64,000 nt of DNA from Burkholderia latens (GTDB lineage: Bacteria > Pseudomonadota > Gammaproteobacteria > Burkholderiales > Burkholderiaceae). The notes under the pieces were generated by a model. That model saw only the letters and a program-made list of their open reading frames with translations. It had not been told where the DNA came from and did no database searches. The position numbers and the translations under genes were made by a program. This document shows, in pieces, positions 21,980-31,373 of this stretch. Location: the NCBI RefSeq assembly GCF_001718795.1, contig NZ_CP013435.1:2108001-2172000 (forward strand). Reading direction: 5' to 3'. Numbering within the stretch: the first letter of the stretch is position 1; each line of letters opens with the position of its first letter.

Positions 21980-22741
21980 ATGTCGGCCACAACGACACTC
22001 TCCTCTCCCGACGCAATCCTCTTCGACGCATTCGGCACGTTGTTCGACGTGCATGCGGTCGTGGCCGCGGCGGAGCAGATGTTTCCCGGTCACGGGGAGC
22101 GGTTGTCGCAGCTGTGGCGACGCAAGCAAATCGAATACTCGCAGTTGCGCACGCTCGCCGATCCGTCCGGCGCCCGTTATCGCCCGTTTCGCGACATCAC
22201 GCTCGATGCGCTGCGCTTCGCCGCGCGCCGGCTCGGGCTTACGCTGAACAGCGCAGCCGAGAAGCGGCTGATGGACGAATATGCGTGCCTGTCCACCTAT
22301 CCCGACACGGTGCCCGCGCTGCGCACGCTGCGCGCGCTCGACCCGCGGCCGCCGCTCGCGATCCTGTCGAACGGCAATCCGGACATGCTCGACATCGCGA
22401 TCAAGAGCGCCGGCATGATCGGCCTGTTCGACCGCGTGCTGTCGGCCGACGCGGTGCGCGCGTACAAGCCGAGCCCGGTCGCGTACGCGCTCGGCACCGC
22501 CGCCTTCGGCCCGAACCCGCGCAGGATCGTGTTCGTGTCGTCGAACGCGTGGGACGTCGCTGGGGCCGCGTGGTTCGGCTACACGACGTTCTGGCTCAAC
22601 CGCACGGGTGCGCCCGCCGAAGAACTCGGCGTGCCGCCCGACGGCACCGGCAGCGGCATGGCCGATCTGCTCGCATTCCTCGCCACCCCGGCTCCGTCCG
22701 GCAAACCCGCAAACCGCACGCGCCCCGGCCCGGGCGCATGA
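21980..22741 (+). CDS. Haloacid dehalogenase type II (HAD superfamily)
   Basis: A 253-residue HAD hydrolase of the (S)-2-haloacid dehalogenase type. Nucleophile D16 lies in LFDAFGTLFD; motif II is the serine in LSNGN, the motif III lysine is in AYKPSPVAY, and the type-II pattern FVSSNAWDVAGA provides the conserved serine/asparagine/aspartate. The cap domain is the all-helical C1 type between residues ~25 and 100. The real substrate may be a 2-haloacid or another small acid. The C-terminal ~25 residues are Pro/Gly-rich and probably disordered. Its position just before aceB (67 bases) suits feeding haloacetate-derived glycolate or glyoxylate into the shunt, which is inference. Confidence 0.88.
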   Translation: MSATTTLSSPDAILFDAFGTLFDVHAVVAAAEQMFPGHGERLSQLWRRKQIEYSQLRTLADPSGARYRPFRDITLDALRFAARRLGLTLNSAAEKRLMDEYACLSTYPDTVPALRTLRALDPRPPLAILSNGNPDMLDIAIKSAGMIGLFDRVLSADAVRAYKPSPVAYALGTAAFGPNPRRIVFVSSNAWDVAGAAWFGYTTFWLNRTGAPAEELGVPPDGTGSGMADLLAFLATPAPSGKPANRTRPGPGA

Positions 22742-22808
22742 CGACCGCGGCGCTGCCGCCTTACCCCTTCACCGAAACCGCAACTGACCGACCAAGGAGA
22801 TGAGACTC

Positions 22809-24401
22809 ATGAGCACCCCGATCACGCTGCCGCAAGGCATGGCGATCACCGGCGAAATCAAGCCGGGTTATGAAGCGATCCTGACGCCCGACGCGCTTGC
22901 GCTCGTCGCGGCGCTGCACCGCGCGTTCGAACCGCGCCGCCAGGCGCTGCTGCAGGCGCGCGTCGAACGCACCCGCCGCCTCGACGCCGGCGAACGTCCG
23001 GACTTCCTCGCCGAAACGAAAGCGATCCGCGAAGGCGACTGGAAGGTCGCACCGCTGCCCGCCGACCTGCAGTGCCGCCGCGTCGAGATTACCGGTCCCG
23101 TCGAGCGCAAGATGATCATCAACGCGCTGAACTCGGGCGCCGATTCGTACATGACGGACTTCGAGGATTCGAACGCGCCGAACTGGACGAACCAGATCGA
23201 CGGCCAGATCAACCTGAAGGACGCAGTGCGCCGCACGATCTCGCTCGAACAGAACGGCAAGTCGTACAAGCTGAACGACAAGGTCGCGACGCTGATCGTG
23301 CGTCCGCGCGGCTGGCACCTCGACGAGAAGCACGTGACGGTCGACGGCCAGCGCGTGTCCGGCGGCATCTTCGATTTCGCGCTGTTTCTGTTCCACAATG
23401 CGAAGGAATTGATCGCACGCGGCTCGGGCCCGTACTTCTACCTGCCGAAGATGGAAAGCCACCTCGAGGCGCGTCTGTGGAACGACATCTTCGTCGCGGC
23501 GCAGGAGGCGGTCGGCGTGCCGCGCGGCACGATTCGCGCGACGGTTCTGATCGAGACGATCCTCGCCGCGTTCGAGATGGACGAAATTCTGTACGAACTG
23601 CGCGAACACAGCTCGGGCCTGAACGCCGGCCGCTGGGACTACATCTTCTCGGCAATCAAGAAATTCAAGAACGACCGCGACTTCTGCCTGGCCGACCGTT
23701 CGAAGATCACGATGACGGTGCCGTTCATGCGTGCGTATGCGCTGCTGCTGCTGAAGACCTGCCACAAACGCAACGCGCCGGCGATCGGCGGGATGAGCGC
23801 GCTGATTCCGATCAAGAACGATCCGGAAGCGAACGAGAAAGCGATGGGCGGCGTGCGCTCGGACAAGCAGCGCGACGCGACCGACGGCTACGACGGCGGC
23901 TGGGTCGCGCACCCGGGCCTCGTGCCGATCGCGATGGAGGAATTCGTCAAGGTGCTCGGCGACAAGCCAAACCAGATCTCGAAGCAGCGCGACGACGTGC
24001 AGATCGAAGCCGCTAACCTGCTCGACTTCCAGCCTGAAGCACCGATCACCGAAGCGGGCCTGCGCAACAACATCAACGTCGGCATTCACTACCTCGGCGC
24101 ATGGCTCGACGGCAACGGTTGCGTGCCGATCCACAATCTGATGGAAGACGCAGCGACCGCCGAGATCTCCCGCTCGCAGGTGTGGCAGTGGATCCGCTCG
24201 CCGAAGGGCGTGCTCGACGACGGCCGCAAGGTCACCGCCGAACTCGTGCGCGAATTCGCGAAGGCGGAGCTCGACAACGTGAAGCGCTCGGTCGGCGGCA
24301 ACACGCAGCCGTACGAGCGTGCCGCGGCGATTTTCGAGCAGATGTCGACGTCGGAAGGCTTTACCGAATTCCTGACGCTGCCGCTGTACGAGGAAATCTG
24401 A
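22809..24401 (+). CDS. aceB: Malate synthase A
   Basis: A 530-residue malate synthase condensing glyoxylate with acetyl-CoA, the second glyoxylate-shunt enzyme. The A-isoform length and motifs are clear: [39 protein letters not shown], and the C-terminal [13 protein letters not shown] start at 22809 because an AAGGAG site ends 9 bases upstream; the ATG at 22800 abuts that site and cannot use it. A bidirectional terminator follows at 24480-24506. Confidence 0.97.
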   Translation: MSTPITLPQGMAITGEIKPGYEAILTPDALALVAALHRAFEPRRQALLQARVERTRRLDAGERPDFLAETKAIREGDWKVAPLPADLQCRRVEITGPVERKMIINALNSGADSYMTDFEDSNAPNWTNQIDGQINLKDAVRRTISLEQNGKSYKLNDKVATLIVRPRGWHLDEKHVTVDGQRVSGGIFDFALFLFHNAKELIARGSGPYFYLPKMESHLEARLWNDIFVAAQEAVGVPRGTIRATVLIETILAAFEMDEILYELREHSSGLNAGRWDYIFSAIKKFKNDRDFCLADRSKITMTVPFMRAYALLLLKTCHKRNAPAIGGMSALIPIKNDPEANEKAMGGVRSDKQRDATDGYDGGWVAHPGLVPIAMEEFVKVLGDKPNQISKQRDDVQIEAANLLDFQPEAPITEAGLRNNINVGIHYLGAWLDGNGCVPIHNLMEDAATAEISRSQVWQWIRSPKGVLDDGRKVTAELVREFAKAELDNVKRSVGGNTQPYERAAAIFEQMSTSEGFTEFLTLPLYEEI

Positions 24402-24479
24402 GCGCGAGGGCAGTCTTCCCCGAACGGGCCGTCGCAGCCTTGCTCGCCGCAGGTCGCGCGGCCCGGTCCCGGCGACATG

Positions 24480-24506
24480 AAAAAAAGCGCCCGGCGGGCG
24501 CTTTTT
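24480..24506. terminator. Bidirectional intrinsic terminator
   Basis: Stem GCGCCC / GGGCGC flanked by a seven-A run on the left and a five-T run on the right, between convergent aceB and the GGCT-like gene. Confidence 0.9.
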
Positions 24507-24536
24507 CTTCGTCGGCGTGGACGGCCGCCGAATCGC

Positions 24537-24950
24537 TCAGGCGGCTTCCCGCTCGCGCCGATGCTGCACCCAATCGCCCGATTCGATCCGTGGACGGTCG
24601 GCCGCCGCATGCGCGGCGACCGGATAATAAACGCACGCATACGAGCGCCCGCCGAGTTCGACGGTAACCGGCTCTTGCCGGAACAACGTGTCGACGCCAG
24701 GATAGATGCGCTCGATCTCGTCGAGCACGGGCACCAGTTGCTCGTCGATTTCGTAGACGTCGCCCCATACGAGCGACTGGCTGTCCGACCCGGCGATCAT
24801 CCCCGGGTACGTACCGAAATCGTATAGTTCGCCGGGCAGCGCTGCCGCACCCAGCAACGTCGGCGCGGCGATTCCGTGCCGTGCGGCCGCACGGGCGATG
24901 TCGTTCGCTTCTCCTGCCCTCAACGTGCCGTAGACGAATACGTAACGCAT
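24537..24950 (-). CDS. Gamma-glutamylcyclotransferase-like (AIG2/GGCT fold) protein
   Basis: A 137-residue GGCT/AIG2-fold protein starting MRYVFVYGTLRAGEAND, where YGTLR is the family's substrate-binding loop. A glutamate at E80 in LDEIERIYPG occupies the catalytic position, so it should be an active cyclotransferase on a gamma-glutamyl amine or dipeptide; the exact substrate cannot be told. The start at 24950 has a GAGGAG ribosome-binding site. It diverges from the AraC gene over 249 bases. Confidence 0.88.
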   Translation of the reverse strand: MRYVFVYGTLRAGEANDIARAAARHGIAAPTLLGAAALPGELYDFGTYPGMIAGSDSQSLVWGDVYEIDEQLVPVLDEIERIYPGVDTLFRQEPVTVELGGRSYACVYYPVAAHAAADRPRIESGDWVQHRREREAA

Positions 24951-25134
24951 CTTGGTTCTCCTCTTCGATTCAGCCGATGCCAAGCCAGGGCCGTCGCGGC
25001 CGGAGCACCGCTCGCGCGACACCGCGCCCACCTTGGCGGATCGAAATCGCGGCCCGATGGTTCATTGCGTCCGCACAAGCCGCGCAGTCTGAATACGGCT
25101 CGCACGAGCCGGCATACGCGCGGCCCCATATAAA

Positions 25135-25146
25135 GTTCATTTGAAC
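25135..25146. promoter_or_regulatory. Short dyad upstream of the AraC-family gene
   Basis: GTTCA-TT-TGAAC in an A+T-rich patch 54 bases before the longer AraC-family start. Candidate autoregulatory site, weak. Confidence 0.3.
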
Positions 25147-25199
25147 GGTGCATTATCGGCCGAAAAACCGCCGCATGCGCGTGCGCGGCGCCTTCTAAA

Positions 25200-26114
25200 A
25201 TGACGGCATCGCCGCCCGCGCCGACCGAATCGCCCATGAATCCGCCTGACCAAGCCGACGCATCGAACCCTTACGACGTCATCGACATCCCGCCCGAGTT
25301 CGCGCCGACCCGCGTCCATCCGATGCGTGTGCGGGCGCGGCAGGTCGATGCCGGGCGCCGGATTCCGCTGCACACGCACGCGTGGGCGCAACTCGCGTAT
25401 GCGTCGCGCGGCGTGCTGCGCGTCGCCACGACCGGAACGACGTGGATGGTGCCGCCGTCCCGCGCGATCTGGGTGCCGCCGCACGTGACGCACGAGGTGG
25501 TGATCGTCGAGGACGCGTATTTGCGCACGCTGTACATCGACGAATCGATCGTGCCGGACGGACTCGATGCGTGCCGCGTGGTGGAGGTGACGGGGTTGCT
25601 GCGCGAGCTGATCATCGCGCTCGACGCGCGTGAACTGAGTGATGCGCGCGAGCGGCTGCTATGCGGGCTTGTGCTCGACGAACTGAGTCACGCCGAGCCG
25701 CTGCCGCTTGCGGTACCGATGCCTGACGAGAAACGGCTGCGCATGCTGTGCGAGTCGGTGCTCGCGCAGCCGGCGCACGCGGAATCGCTCGAACACTGGG
25801 CGAGCGAAGTCGGTGCGAGCACGCGGACGATATCGAGGCTGTTCAGGCAGGAACTGGGCGTGAGTTTCTCGCAATGGCGGCAGCAGGCGCTGCTCGCGCG
25901 TGCGATCCCGCTGTTGAACCAGGGTCGTCCGCTGTCGCATATCGCCCGCGAGTTGGGCTACCAGAGCCAGAGCGCGTTTTCGGCGATGTTCCGGCGCGCA
26001 TTCGGCGAAAGCCCGCGCGCGTTCATGCTGCGCGGCTACGAACCCCGCAGCGCGGGAAGCCGCGCCGCGGGCGACGAAACGGCCGGCGACGACGCGACCG
26101 GCGTCACCCGCTGA
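25200..26114 (+). CDS. AraC-family transcriptional regulator with cupin sensor domain
   Basis: A 304-residue regulator. An N-terminal cupin (residues ~35-130; HTHAWAQLAYASRGVLRV with the metal-type histidines) is followed by two HTH units at ~195-285 (LEHWASEVGASTRTISRLFRQ and LSHIARELGYQSQSAFSAMFRRAFG). Length and architecture fit the cytosolic small-molecule-sensing AraC group. The ATG at 25236 (MNPPDQADAS) is a realistic alternative start, since a TCTAAAAT -10-like element overlaps the upstream ATG. The last ~25 residues are Ala/Gly/Asp-rich. Targets unknown; the divergent GGCT gene is a candidate. Confidence 0.88.
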   Translation: MTASPPAPTESPMNPPDQADASNPYDVIDIPPEFAPTRVHPMRVRARQVDAGRRIPLHTHAWAQLAYASRGVLRVATTGTTWMVPPSRAIWVPPHVTHEVVIVEDAYLRTLYIDESIVPDGLDACRVVEVTGLLRELIIALDARELSDARERLLCGLVLDELSHAEPLPLAVPMPDEKRLRMLCESVLAQPAHAESLEHWASEVGASTRTISRLFRQELGVSFSQWRQQALLARAIPLLNQGRPLSHIARELGYQSQSAFSAMFRRAFGESPRAFMLRGYEPRSAGSRAAGDETAGDDATGVTR

Positions 26115-26153
26115 CCACCGCGGCGGCGGACGCGGCGTTGTCCCGCCCGGCGC

Positions 26154-26618
26154 TCAGACCGGACGCACCATGTGACGAATCGATCCGAGCTGCGCGAGCC
26201 TCGGCCCCGTGACACGATAGCCCATCCGCTCGTAAAGCTTCGCGGCCGGATTGTCGACGAATACGCGCAATTGCAGTTCGTGCAGCCCGCGGGCACGCGC
26301 CCAGCGGTGCGACATGTCGAGCATGTACGTGCCGGCGCCCTGCCCGCGATGGCCGGCGGCGATCTGCACGTCGCGGATGTGCAGCGAATCGCCCTCTTCT
26401 GTCACGCGCAGCACGCCGATGCGCTCGCCGTCCGCTTCCAGGATGAAGTTCTCGGATTCGCGCCAGCTCGCATAGAAGAGGTCGCTGCGCCAGACAAGCC
26501 CGTGTCGCTTGTAATAGCCGCCCATGTTGCCGTGGGTCAGCGCCTCGGCAAACGGAAAATCGCCGGGCTCCGCGGGCCGGAGCTGATACAGGAGTCGCAG
26601 GTCGGTCGGATCGAGCAT
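26154..26618 (-). CDS. GNAT-family N-acetyltransferase
   Basis: A 154-residue single GNAT domain. The acetyl-CoA loop is QIAAGHRGQGAGTYML and the late FVDNPAAKLYERMGYRV motif is typical. The substrate is not predictable. I start at 26618 (MLDPTDLRLLYQLRPAEPGDFPF); upstream extension reads into the tRNA terminator. It runs on the minus strand downstream of the tRNA array but is separated from it by the terminator at 26750-26785. Confidence 0.85.
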   Translation of the reverse strand: MLDPTDLRLLYQLRPAEPGDFPFAEALTHGNMGGYYKRHGLVWRSDLFYASWRESENFILEADGERIGVLRVTEEGDSLHIRDVQIAAGHRGQGAGTYMLDMSHRWARARGLHELQLRVFVDNPAAKLYERMGYRVTGPRLAQLGSIRHMVRPV

Positions 26619-26749
26619 CGCGCAAGGGTCGAGAACGCATCCCGCCACGATAGCGCAGTCGCGAGCGGATGCAATCACGAATTTCTCGTAGCGGCGTACG
26701 GGCCAGCGACGCAGTTGAGAAGCCGACGGCGTGCGCCTCCGACGATACA

Positions 26750-26785
26750 AATGAAAAAGCCCGCACGAGGCGGGCTTCTTCATTT
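26750..26785 (-). terminator. Intrinsic terminator after the last tRNA-Asp
   Basis: GCCCGC / GCGGGC stem (26759-26764 and 26770-26775) inside a longer A/T-flanked dyad; read on the minus strand it ends in TTTTTCATTT. It closes the tRNA array. Confidence 0.85.
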
Positions 26786-26786
26786 T

Positions 26787-26863
26787 TGGCGGAGCGGACG
26801 GGACTCGAACCCGCGACCCCCGGCGTGACAGGCCGGTATTCTAACCGACTGAACTACCGCTCC
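26787..26863 (-). tRNA. tRNA-Asp (GTC), copy 1 (promoter-distal)
   Basis: 77 bases with encoded CCA. Acceptor GGAGCGG / CCGCTCC, anticodon loop CTGTCAC with anticodon GTC, intact TTCGA T-loop. Identical to the copy at 27371-27447. Confidence 0.98.
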
Positions 26864-26936
26864 AGTCTTGCTTCTTGCCTGGCAGGCGTCGGTTACTTCC
26901 TGCCGGCGCATCGTTTGTTCGAACGACGCCGAAATC

Positions 26937-27012
26937 TGGCGTCCCCTAGGGGATTCGAACCCCTGTACTCACCGTGAAAGGGTGATGTCCTAGGCCTCTA
27001 GACGAAGGGGAC
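26937..27012 (-). tRNA. tRNA-Glu (TTC), copy 1 (promoter-distal)
   Basis: 76 bases with encoded CCA. Acceptor GTCCCCT / AGGGGAC, anticodon loop CTTTCAC with anticodon TTC. Followed 73 bases later by tRNA-Asp copy 1. Confidence 0.98.
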
Positions 27013-27035
27013 AACGTACTGCTTACATCTTTAAC

Positions 27036-27071
27036 GCAAAAGCCCGTTCAAAACGTTCATTTGAACGGGCT
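27036..27071 (-). terminator. Terminator-like hairpin between tRNA-Asp copy 2 and tRNA-Glu copy 1
   Basis: 10-bp perfect stem AGCCCGTTCA / TGAACGGGCT, and on the minus strand a TTTT run follows. It lies inside the tRNA array rather than at its end. Confidence 0.65.
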
Positions 27072-27077
27072 TCGTTC

Positions 27078-27154
27078 TGGCGGAGCGGACGGGGCTCGAA
27101 CCCGCGACCCCCGGCGTGACAGGCCGGTATTCTAACCAACTGAACTACCGCTCC
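27078..27154 (-). tRNA. tRNA-Asp (GTC), copy 2 (variant)
   Basis: As the other Asp copies but with two changes: C17 to U in the D-loop and U60 to C in the T-loop. Both are loop positions, so the fold is preserved. Confidence 0.98.
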
Positions 27155-27231
27155 AGCTTTTCTTACCCCACCTGCAGACCACGTTCACGATCTGCAAGCG
27201 TTGCGACACTTCTACGAAACGCCGCTGAATC

Positions 27232-27307
27232 TGGCGTCCCCTAGGGGATTCGAACCCCTGTACTCACCGTGAAAGGGTGATGTCCTAGGCCTCTAGACGA
27301 AGGGGAC
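27232..27307 (-). tRNA. tRNA-Glu (TTC), copy 2
   Basis: 76 bases with CCA, identical by eye to the other Glu copies. Confidence 0.98.
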
Positions 27308-27329
27308 AACGTACTGCTTACATCTTTAA

Positions 27330-27366
27330 TACAAAAGCCCGCTCAAAAACGTCTTGAACGGGCTTC
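27330..27366 (-). terminator. Terminator-like hairpin between tRNA-Asp copy 3 and tRNA-Glu copy 2
   Basis: Stem AGCCCGCTCA (27336-27345) / TGAACGGGCT (27355-27364) with one G-T mismatch pair, followed on the minus strand by TTTTG. Confidence 0.6.
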
Positions 27367-27370
27367 GTTC

Positions 27371-27447
27371 TGGCGGAGCGGACGGGACTCGAACCCGCGA
27401 CCCCCGGCGTGACAGGCCGGTATTCTAACCGACTGAACTACCGCTCC
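27371..27447 (-). tRNA. tRNA-Asp (GTC), copy 3
   Basis: Identical to copy 1. 77 bases with CCA, anticodon GTC. Confidence 0.98.
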
Positions 27448-27527
27448 AACTTTCTGCACCGTTACCTGCAGGACGTCGGTTACGTTCCTGCAAGCCTCGC
27501 GACACTTCCATGAAACGCCGCTGAATC

Positions 27528-27603
27528 TGGCGTCCCCTAGGGGATTCGAACCCCTGTACTCACCGTGAAAGGGTGATGTCCTAGGCCTCTAGACGAAGGG
27601 GAC
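27528..27603 (-). tRNA. tRNA-Glu (TTC), copy 3 (promoter-proximal)
   Basis: 76 bases with CCA, anticodon TTC. 139 bases downstream of tRNA-Ala on the minus strand. Confidence 0.98.
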
Positions 27604-27742
27604 ATGATCTTTTCAGACCTGTCTGACTTTCGCTATTCACTCATCGTCAACAGCGAAGGCCGAAATTTTAACTGCTTTAAATCATTTTGTGAAGCATTTA
27701 TTACCACTAGCACTGCTTCACAAATCAATCATTTTGTTCTGA

Positions 27743-27818
<76 letters not shown>

Positions 27819-27836
27819 TTGCAGAACAGAAATGAG

Positions 27837-27865
27837 ATTATATGGACCGAATTTGAACTTGTAAA
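27837..27865 (-). promoter_or_regulatory. Sigma-70-type promoter of the tRNA array
   Basis: On the minus strand: -35 TTTACA (27865-27860), exact 17-bp spacer, -10 TATAAT (27842-27837). A start near 27830 gives a short leader to tRNA-Ala. Near-consensus and well placed. Confidence 0.85.
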
Positions 27866-27945
27866 TACCCTTTTTGCGATTCGAGCGAAATTTTTTGCGA
27901 AGCCGCCGCGACGTCACGCGCAACCGGCTTCGCGCTACCGCGACC

Positions 27946-29355
27946 TCAAGCCAGCGCGGCCTCGATACGCGATACCACGACATCGCGACCGAACAGCACG
28001 AGCACCGCGTCGATCGACGGCGTATGTGTGGTGCCCGCCACGAGCAGGCGCACCGGCATCGCGAGTTGCGGCATCTTCAGCTTGTGCGTCGCGAGCGTCG
28101 CCTTCAGCGCCGCGGATACCGCCTCCTTCGTCCAGTCGGCCGCCTTGAGCGCGCCGGCGAGATCGGCGAGCGCGGGGCGCACCGCGTCGGTCACGTGCTG
28201 CGCGAGCGCATCGGGCTCCGGCGCCGGCACACGGTAGAACATCGCGGCGCCTTCCGCGATTTCCTTGACCGTCGTCGCGCGGTCCTTCATCAGACCGACC
28301 ACCGCATCGAGCGCCGGGCCCGTTGCGATCGCCGCGTCATCGATGCCGAGCGCATCGAGGAACGGTTTCGCCAGGCCGGCGAGGCGCGCATTGTCGGCTT
28401 CCTTGATGTAGTGCGCGTTCAGCCAGCTCAGCTTGCTGTGGTCGTACTGCGCAGGCGACTTGCCGAGATGCTCGAGGTCGAACCATTCGACGAACTGCTC
28501 GCGCGAGAAAATTTCCGCGTCGCCGTGCGACCAGCCGAGACGCGCGAGATAGTTGACGACAGCCTCCGGCAGGAAGCCTGCGTCGCGATAGGCCATCACG
28601 CTCATCGCGCCGTGCCGCTTGCTCATCTTCTCGCCCTGCTCGTTCAGCACGGTCGGCAGGTGCGCATAGACGGGCGGTTCGCCGCCGAGCGCGCGCAGGA
28701 TGTTGATCTGCCGAGGCGTGTTGTTGACGTGGTCGTCGCCGCGGATCACGTGCGTGATGTTCATGTCCATGTCGTCCACGACCACGCAGAAGTTGTAGAT
28801 CGGCGTGCCGTCCGGACGCGCGATCACGAGGTCGTCGAGTTCCTCGTTCGAGATCTCGACACGGCCCTTCACCGCGTCGTCCCACACGACCGTGCCGGTC
28901 AGCGGGTTGCGGAAACGCAGCACCGGCTTCACGCCGGCCGGCGGTTCGGGCAACACCTTGCCCGGCTCCGGACGCCACGTGCCGTCGTAGCGCGGCTTCA
29001 GGCCGGCCGCGCGCTGGCGTTCGCGCAGCGCGTCGAGTTCCTCGGCCGACATGTAGCACGGGTAAGCGAGACCTTGGTCGACCATCTGCGCGAGCACTTC
29101 GCGGTAGCGATCCATCCGCTGCATCTGGTAGATCGGGCCTTCGTCGAAATCCAGCCCGAGCCATTGCATCCCTTCGAGGATCGCGTCGACCGCTTCCTGC
29201 GACGAGCGCTCGACGTCGGTGTCCTCGATACGCAGCACGAACGTGCCCTTCATCTTGCGGGCGAACGCCCACGGATAGAGCGCAGAGCGGATGTTGCCGA
29301 GATGGATGAAGCCGGTGGGACTCGGCGCGAAGCGGGTACGGACAGGACGGGTCAT
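27946..29355 (-). CDS. gltX: Glutamyl-tRNA synthetase
   Basis: A 469-residue class I synthetase charging tRNA-Glu. The HIGH-type motif is HLGN in [17 protein letters not shown] and the KMSKS-type motif is KMSKR. The discriminating RIEDTD segment and the C-terminal anticodon-binding helical cage are present. The start at 29355 ([15 protein letters not shown]) is the family N-terminus; the open frame extends upstream without coding quality. The gene ends 127 bases before the tRNA-Ala, and all three tRNA-Glu genes follow on the same strand, placing enzyme and substrate side by side. Confidence 0.97.
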   Translation of the reverse strand: MTRPVRTRFAPSPTGFIHLGNIRSALYPWAFARKMKGTFVLRIEDTDVERSSQEAVDAILEGMQWLGLDFDEGPIYQMQRMDRYREVLAQMVDQGLAYPCYMSAEELDALRERQRAAGLKPRYDGTWRPEPGKVLPEPPAGVKPVLRFRNPLTGTVVWDDAVKGRVEISNEELDDLVIARPDGTPIYNFCVVVDDMDMNITHVIRGDDHVNNTPRQINILRALGGEPPVYAHLPTVLNEQGEKMSKRHGAMSVMAYRDAGFLPEAVVNYLARLGWSHGDAEIFSREQFVEWFDLEHLGKSPAQYDHSKLSWLNAHYIKEADNARLAGLAKPFLDALGIDDAAIATGPALDAVVGLMKDRATTVKEIAEGAAMFYRVPAPEPDALAQHVTDAVRPALADLAGALKAADWTKEAVSAALKATLATHKLKMPQLAMPVRLLVAGTTHTPSIDAVLVLFGRDVVVSRIEAALA

Positions 29356-29635
29356 AAACGGTAACTCGAACGCCTGGGGCGCATGAATGATTCGACGCGG
29401 GATCGACGGCGGCAGCCCGGACTGCAACGGGGCCGGCCGCGCCCGGAACGGGAAAGAAGCCGGAATTATACTCGCGCCCGCCTTCGCGCCAAGCGCACCG
29501 CTTGCTTTATGATGTGCGCGCCGCGGCTGCCAGCAGGCGCCGCGCCGGCCGCACGGATACCGCCGCGCGGCCGCTCGGAAACTATCGCCGCCGCGGGCTC
29601 CCCCGCTCGCCGCCAAGCCGCCGGAGAACCATTCG

Positions 29636-30562
29636 ATGTCGTCCCCTCGCCTGTCGCGCCGCCACTTCACGATCGCATGCGCGTCCGCCAGCCTCGCCGC
29701 CTGCACGTCGTTCGGCGACAAGTCCCGTCCCGGCAACGCCGTGAATTCCGCGCAATCGCACGAGAAGCCCGTGAAGATCGGCATCGCACTCGGCGGAGGC
29801 GCCGCGCGCGGCTTCTCGCACATCGGCGTGTTGAAAGCGCTCGAAGCACGCGGCATCCCGGTCGAGATCGTCGCGGGTACCAGCGCGGGCTCGGTAGTCG
29901 GCGCGCTGTACGCATCGGGAATGACCGGCCTGCAGATCAACAAGATCGCGCTCGACATGGACCAGGCGGCGATCAGCGACTGGGCGCTGCCGTTCCGCTC
30001 GCGCGGGCTGCTGCAGGGCGTCGCGCTGCAGAACTTCCTCAACAAGACGCTCAACAACCGGCCGATCGAGAAGATGGCCAAGCCGCTCGGCATCGTCGCG
30101 ACCGACCTGCAGAACGGCCAGCCGATCCTGTTTCAGCAGGGCAATACGGGGCTCGCGGTGCGCGCGTCGTGTAGCGTACCGTCGGTGTTCGAGCCCGTGA
30201 AGATCGGCAGTCGCGAATATGTCGACGGCGGCCTCGTGAGCCCGGTGCCGGCTTCGTTCGCGCGCAGGATGGGCGCGAGCTTCGTGATCGCGGTCGACAT
30301 CTCGTCGCGGCCGGACGGCGCGGCGACCAACAACCCGATCGATATGCTGCTGCAAACCTTCACGATCATGGGCCAGACGATCAAGACCTACGAGCTCGAC
30401 AAATACGCGGACGTCGTGGTCCGCCCGAACCTCGCGGCGATGGGCGGCAGCGATTTCAATCAGCGCAACGCGGCGATACTCGCGGGCGAGGAAGCCGTCG
30501 CGCGGATCATGCCGGAACTGCAACGCAAGCTCGCGGCAGCCCGCGGCGTTGCGGCCGCGTAA
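29636..30562 (+). CDS. Patatin-like phospholipase, probable Tat-exported lipoprotein
   Basis: A 308-residue patatin/RssA-like serine hydrolase. The oxyanion loop GGGAARG is at 53-59, nucleophile S83 in GTSAG, and catalytic aspartate D197 in DGG. The N-terminus [18 protein letters not shown] has a twin-arginine pattern (S-R-R-x-F) followed by a lipobox with C23, so a Tat-exported, lipid-anchored periplasmic protein is likely. RssA-type patatins are usually cytoplasmic, so this is a distinguishing point. Likely activity is phospholipase A or lipase. It diverges from gltX by 280 bases. Confidence 0.88.
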   Translation: MSSPRLSRRHFTIACASASLAACTSFGDKSRPGNAVNSAQSHEKPVKIGIALGGGAARGFSHIGVLKALEARGIPVEIVAGTSAGSVVGALYASGMTGLQINKIALDMDQAAISDWALPFRSRGLLQGVALQNFLNKTLNNRPIEKMAKPLGIVATDLQNGQPILFQQGNTGLAVRASCSVPSVFEPVKIGSREYVDGGLVSPVPASFARRMGASFVIAVDISSRPDGAATNNPIDMLLQTFTIMGQTIKTYELDKYADVVVRPNLAAMGGSDFNQRNAAILAGEEAVARIMPELQRKLAAARGVAAA

Positions 30563-30634
30563 GGTACACGCATCGCGGCGGGCGGTGCGCGACCGTGCAC
30601 GCCGCCGGCGGCGCACCCTTTTCCCGTGCCCTGA

Positions 30635-30672
30635 AAACAAAAAACCCTGCCGCCTTCCGGTGACAGGGTTTC
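30635..30672 (-). terminator. Intrinsic terminator after the NlpC/P60 gene
   Basis: AACCCTG (30643-30649) / CAGGGTT (30664-30670) stem; on the minus strand it is followed by TTTTTTGTTTT. It lies between convergent genes. Confidence 0.85.
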
Positions 30673-30701
30673 GTCGCTCCGGCGCAGCGCCGGCGAATGT
30701 G

Positions 30702-31373
30702 TCAGTTGCTGCCGTTCGACGAGTCGTCGCCGATCGTCGCGCGCACGCGCTGGCGGAGGTCGTCGGCCTTCATCGGAAACTCCGACTCGAGCCGGCGTGC
30801 GCCGGTGAACCGCTTTTCCCAGTAGCCGCTGTCGAGATCGTCGACGCGGATCGTGCTGCCCGTCGACGGCGAATGCACGAACTTGTTGTCGCCGATATAG
30901 ATGCCGACGTGTGAGAACGTGCGGCGCATCGTGTTGAAGAACACGAGATCGCCCGGTTTCAGGTTGCTCATGCTGACCTTCTCGCCGACGCGGCTCATCT
31001 CTTCGGCGCGGCGCGGCAGCGACATGCCGAGCGTGTCCTGGAACACGTAGCGGACGAAGCCGCTGCAGTCGAGGCCCGAATCCGGCGAGTTGCCGCCCCA
31101 GCGATAGCGCACCCCGATCATGTTGAGCGCACCGACGACGACGTCGCCGGCTTTCCCCGCCATGCCGGCGAGGAACGACTTCGCACCGCCCGACGGCTGC
31201 GCGGTGGTCTGCTGAGTGGCGGAAGTCGACCCGATTTGAGTCGAATTCGTGACATTTTGGTTGAAACTGCTGACTTCATCGGCGAACGCGCCGGGAGCTG
31301 CTGCGAACAGGGCGCCGATGAACAGCCCGGCGACGGTGCGCGCGCATGCCTGGGTCAGGGATCGATGCTGCAT
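30702..31373 (-). CDS. NlpC/P60-family peptidoglycan endopeptidase
   Basis: A 223-residue exported cysteine peptidase. A signal peptide covers residues 1-31 (cleavage after AFA). A Ser/Thr/Gln-rich linker spans ~40-65. The catalytic domain has C103 in LDCSGFVRYVF, H155 in SHVGIYIG and H167 in FVHSPSTG as third residue. It likely cleaves within peptide stems of peptidoglycan during wall growth, like Spr/MepS-type enzymes. There is no SH3 or lipobox, so it should be a soluble periplasmic protein. Its terminator is at 30635-30672. Confidence 0.92.
   Translation of the reverse strand: MQHRSLTQACARTVAGLFIGALFAAAPGAFADEVSSFNQNVTNSTQIGSTSATQQTTAQPSGGAKSFLAGMAGKAGDVVVGALNMIGVRYRWGGNSPDSGLDCSGFVRYVFQDTLGMSLPRRAEEMSRVGEKVSMSNLKPGDLVFFNTMRRTFSHVGIYIGDNKFVHSPSTGSTIRVDDLDSGYWEKRFTGARRLESEFPMKADDLRQRVRATIGDDSSNGSN

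Noticed and set aside
26787..27603. Regular repeats with ~290-base period, CRISPR-like at first glance
   Set aside because: The repeats are complete tRNA genes, not CRISPR repeats; spacing and length do not fit.
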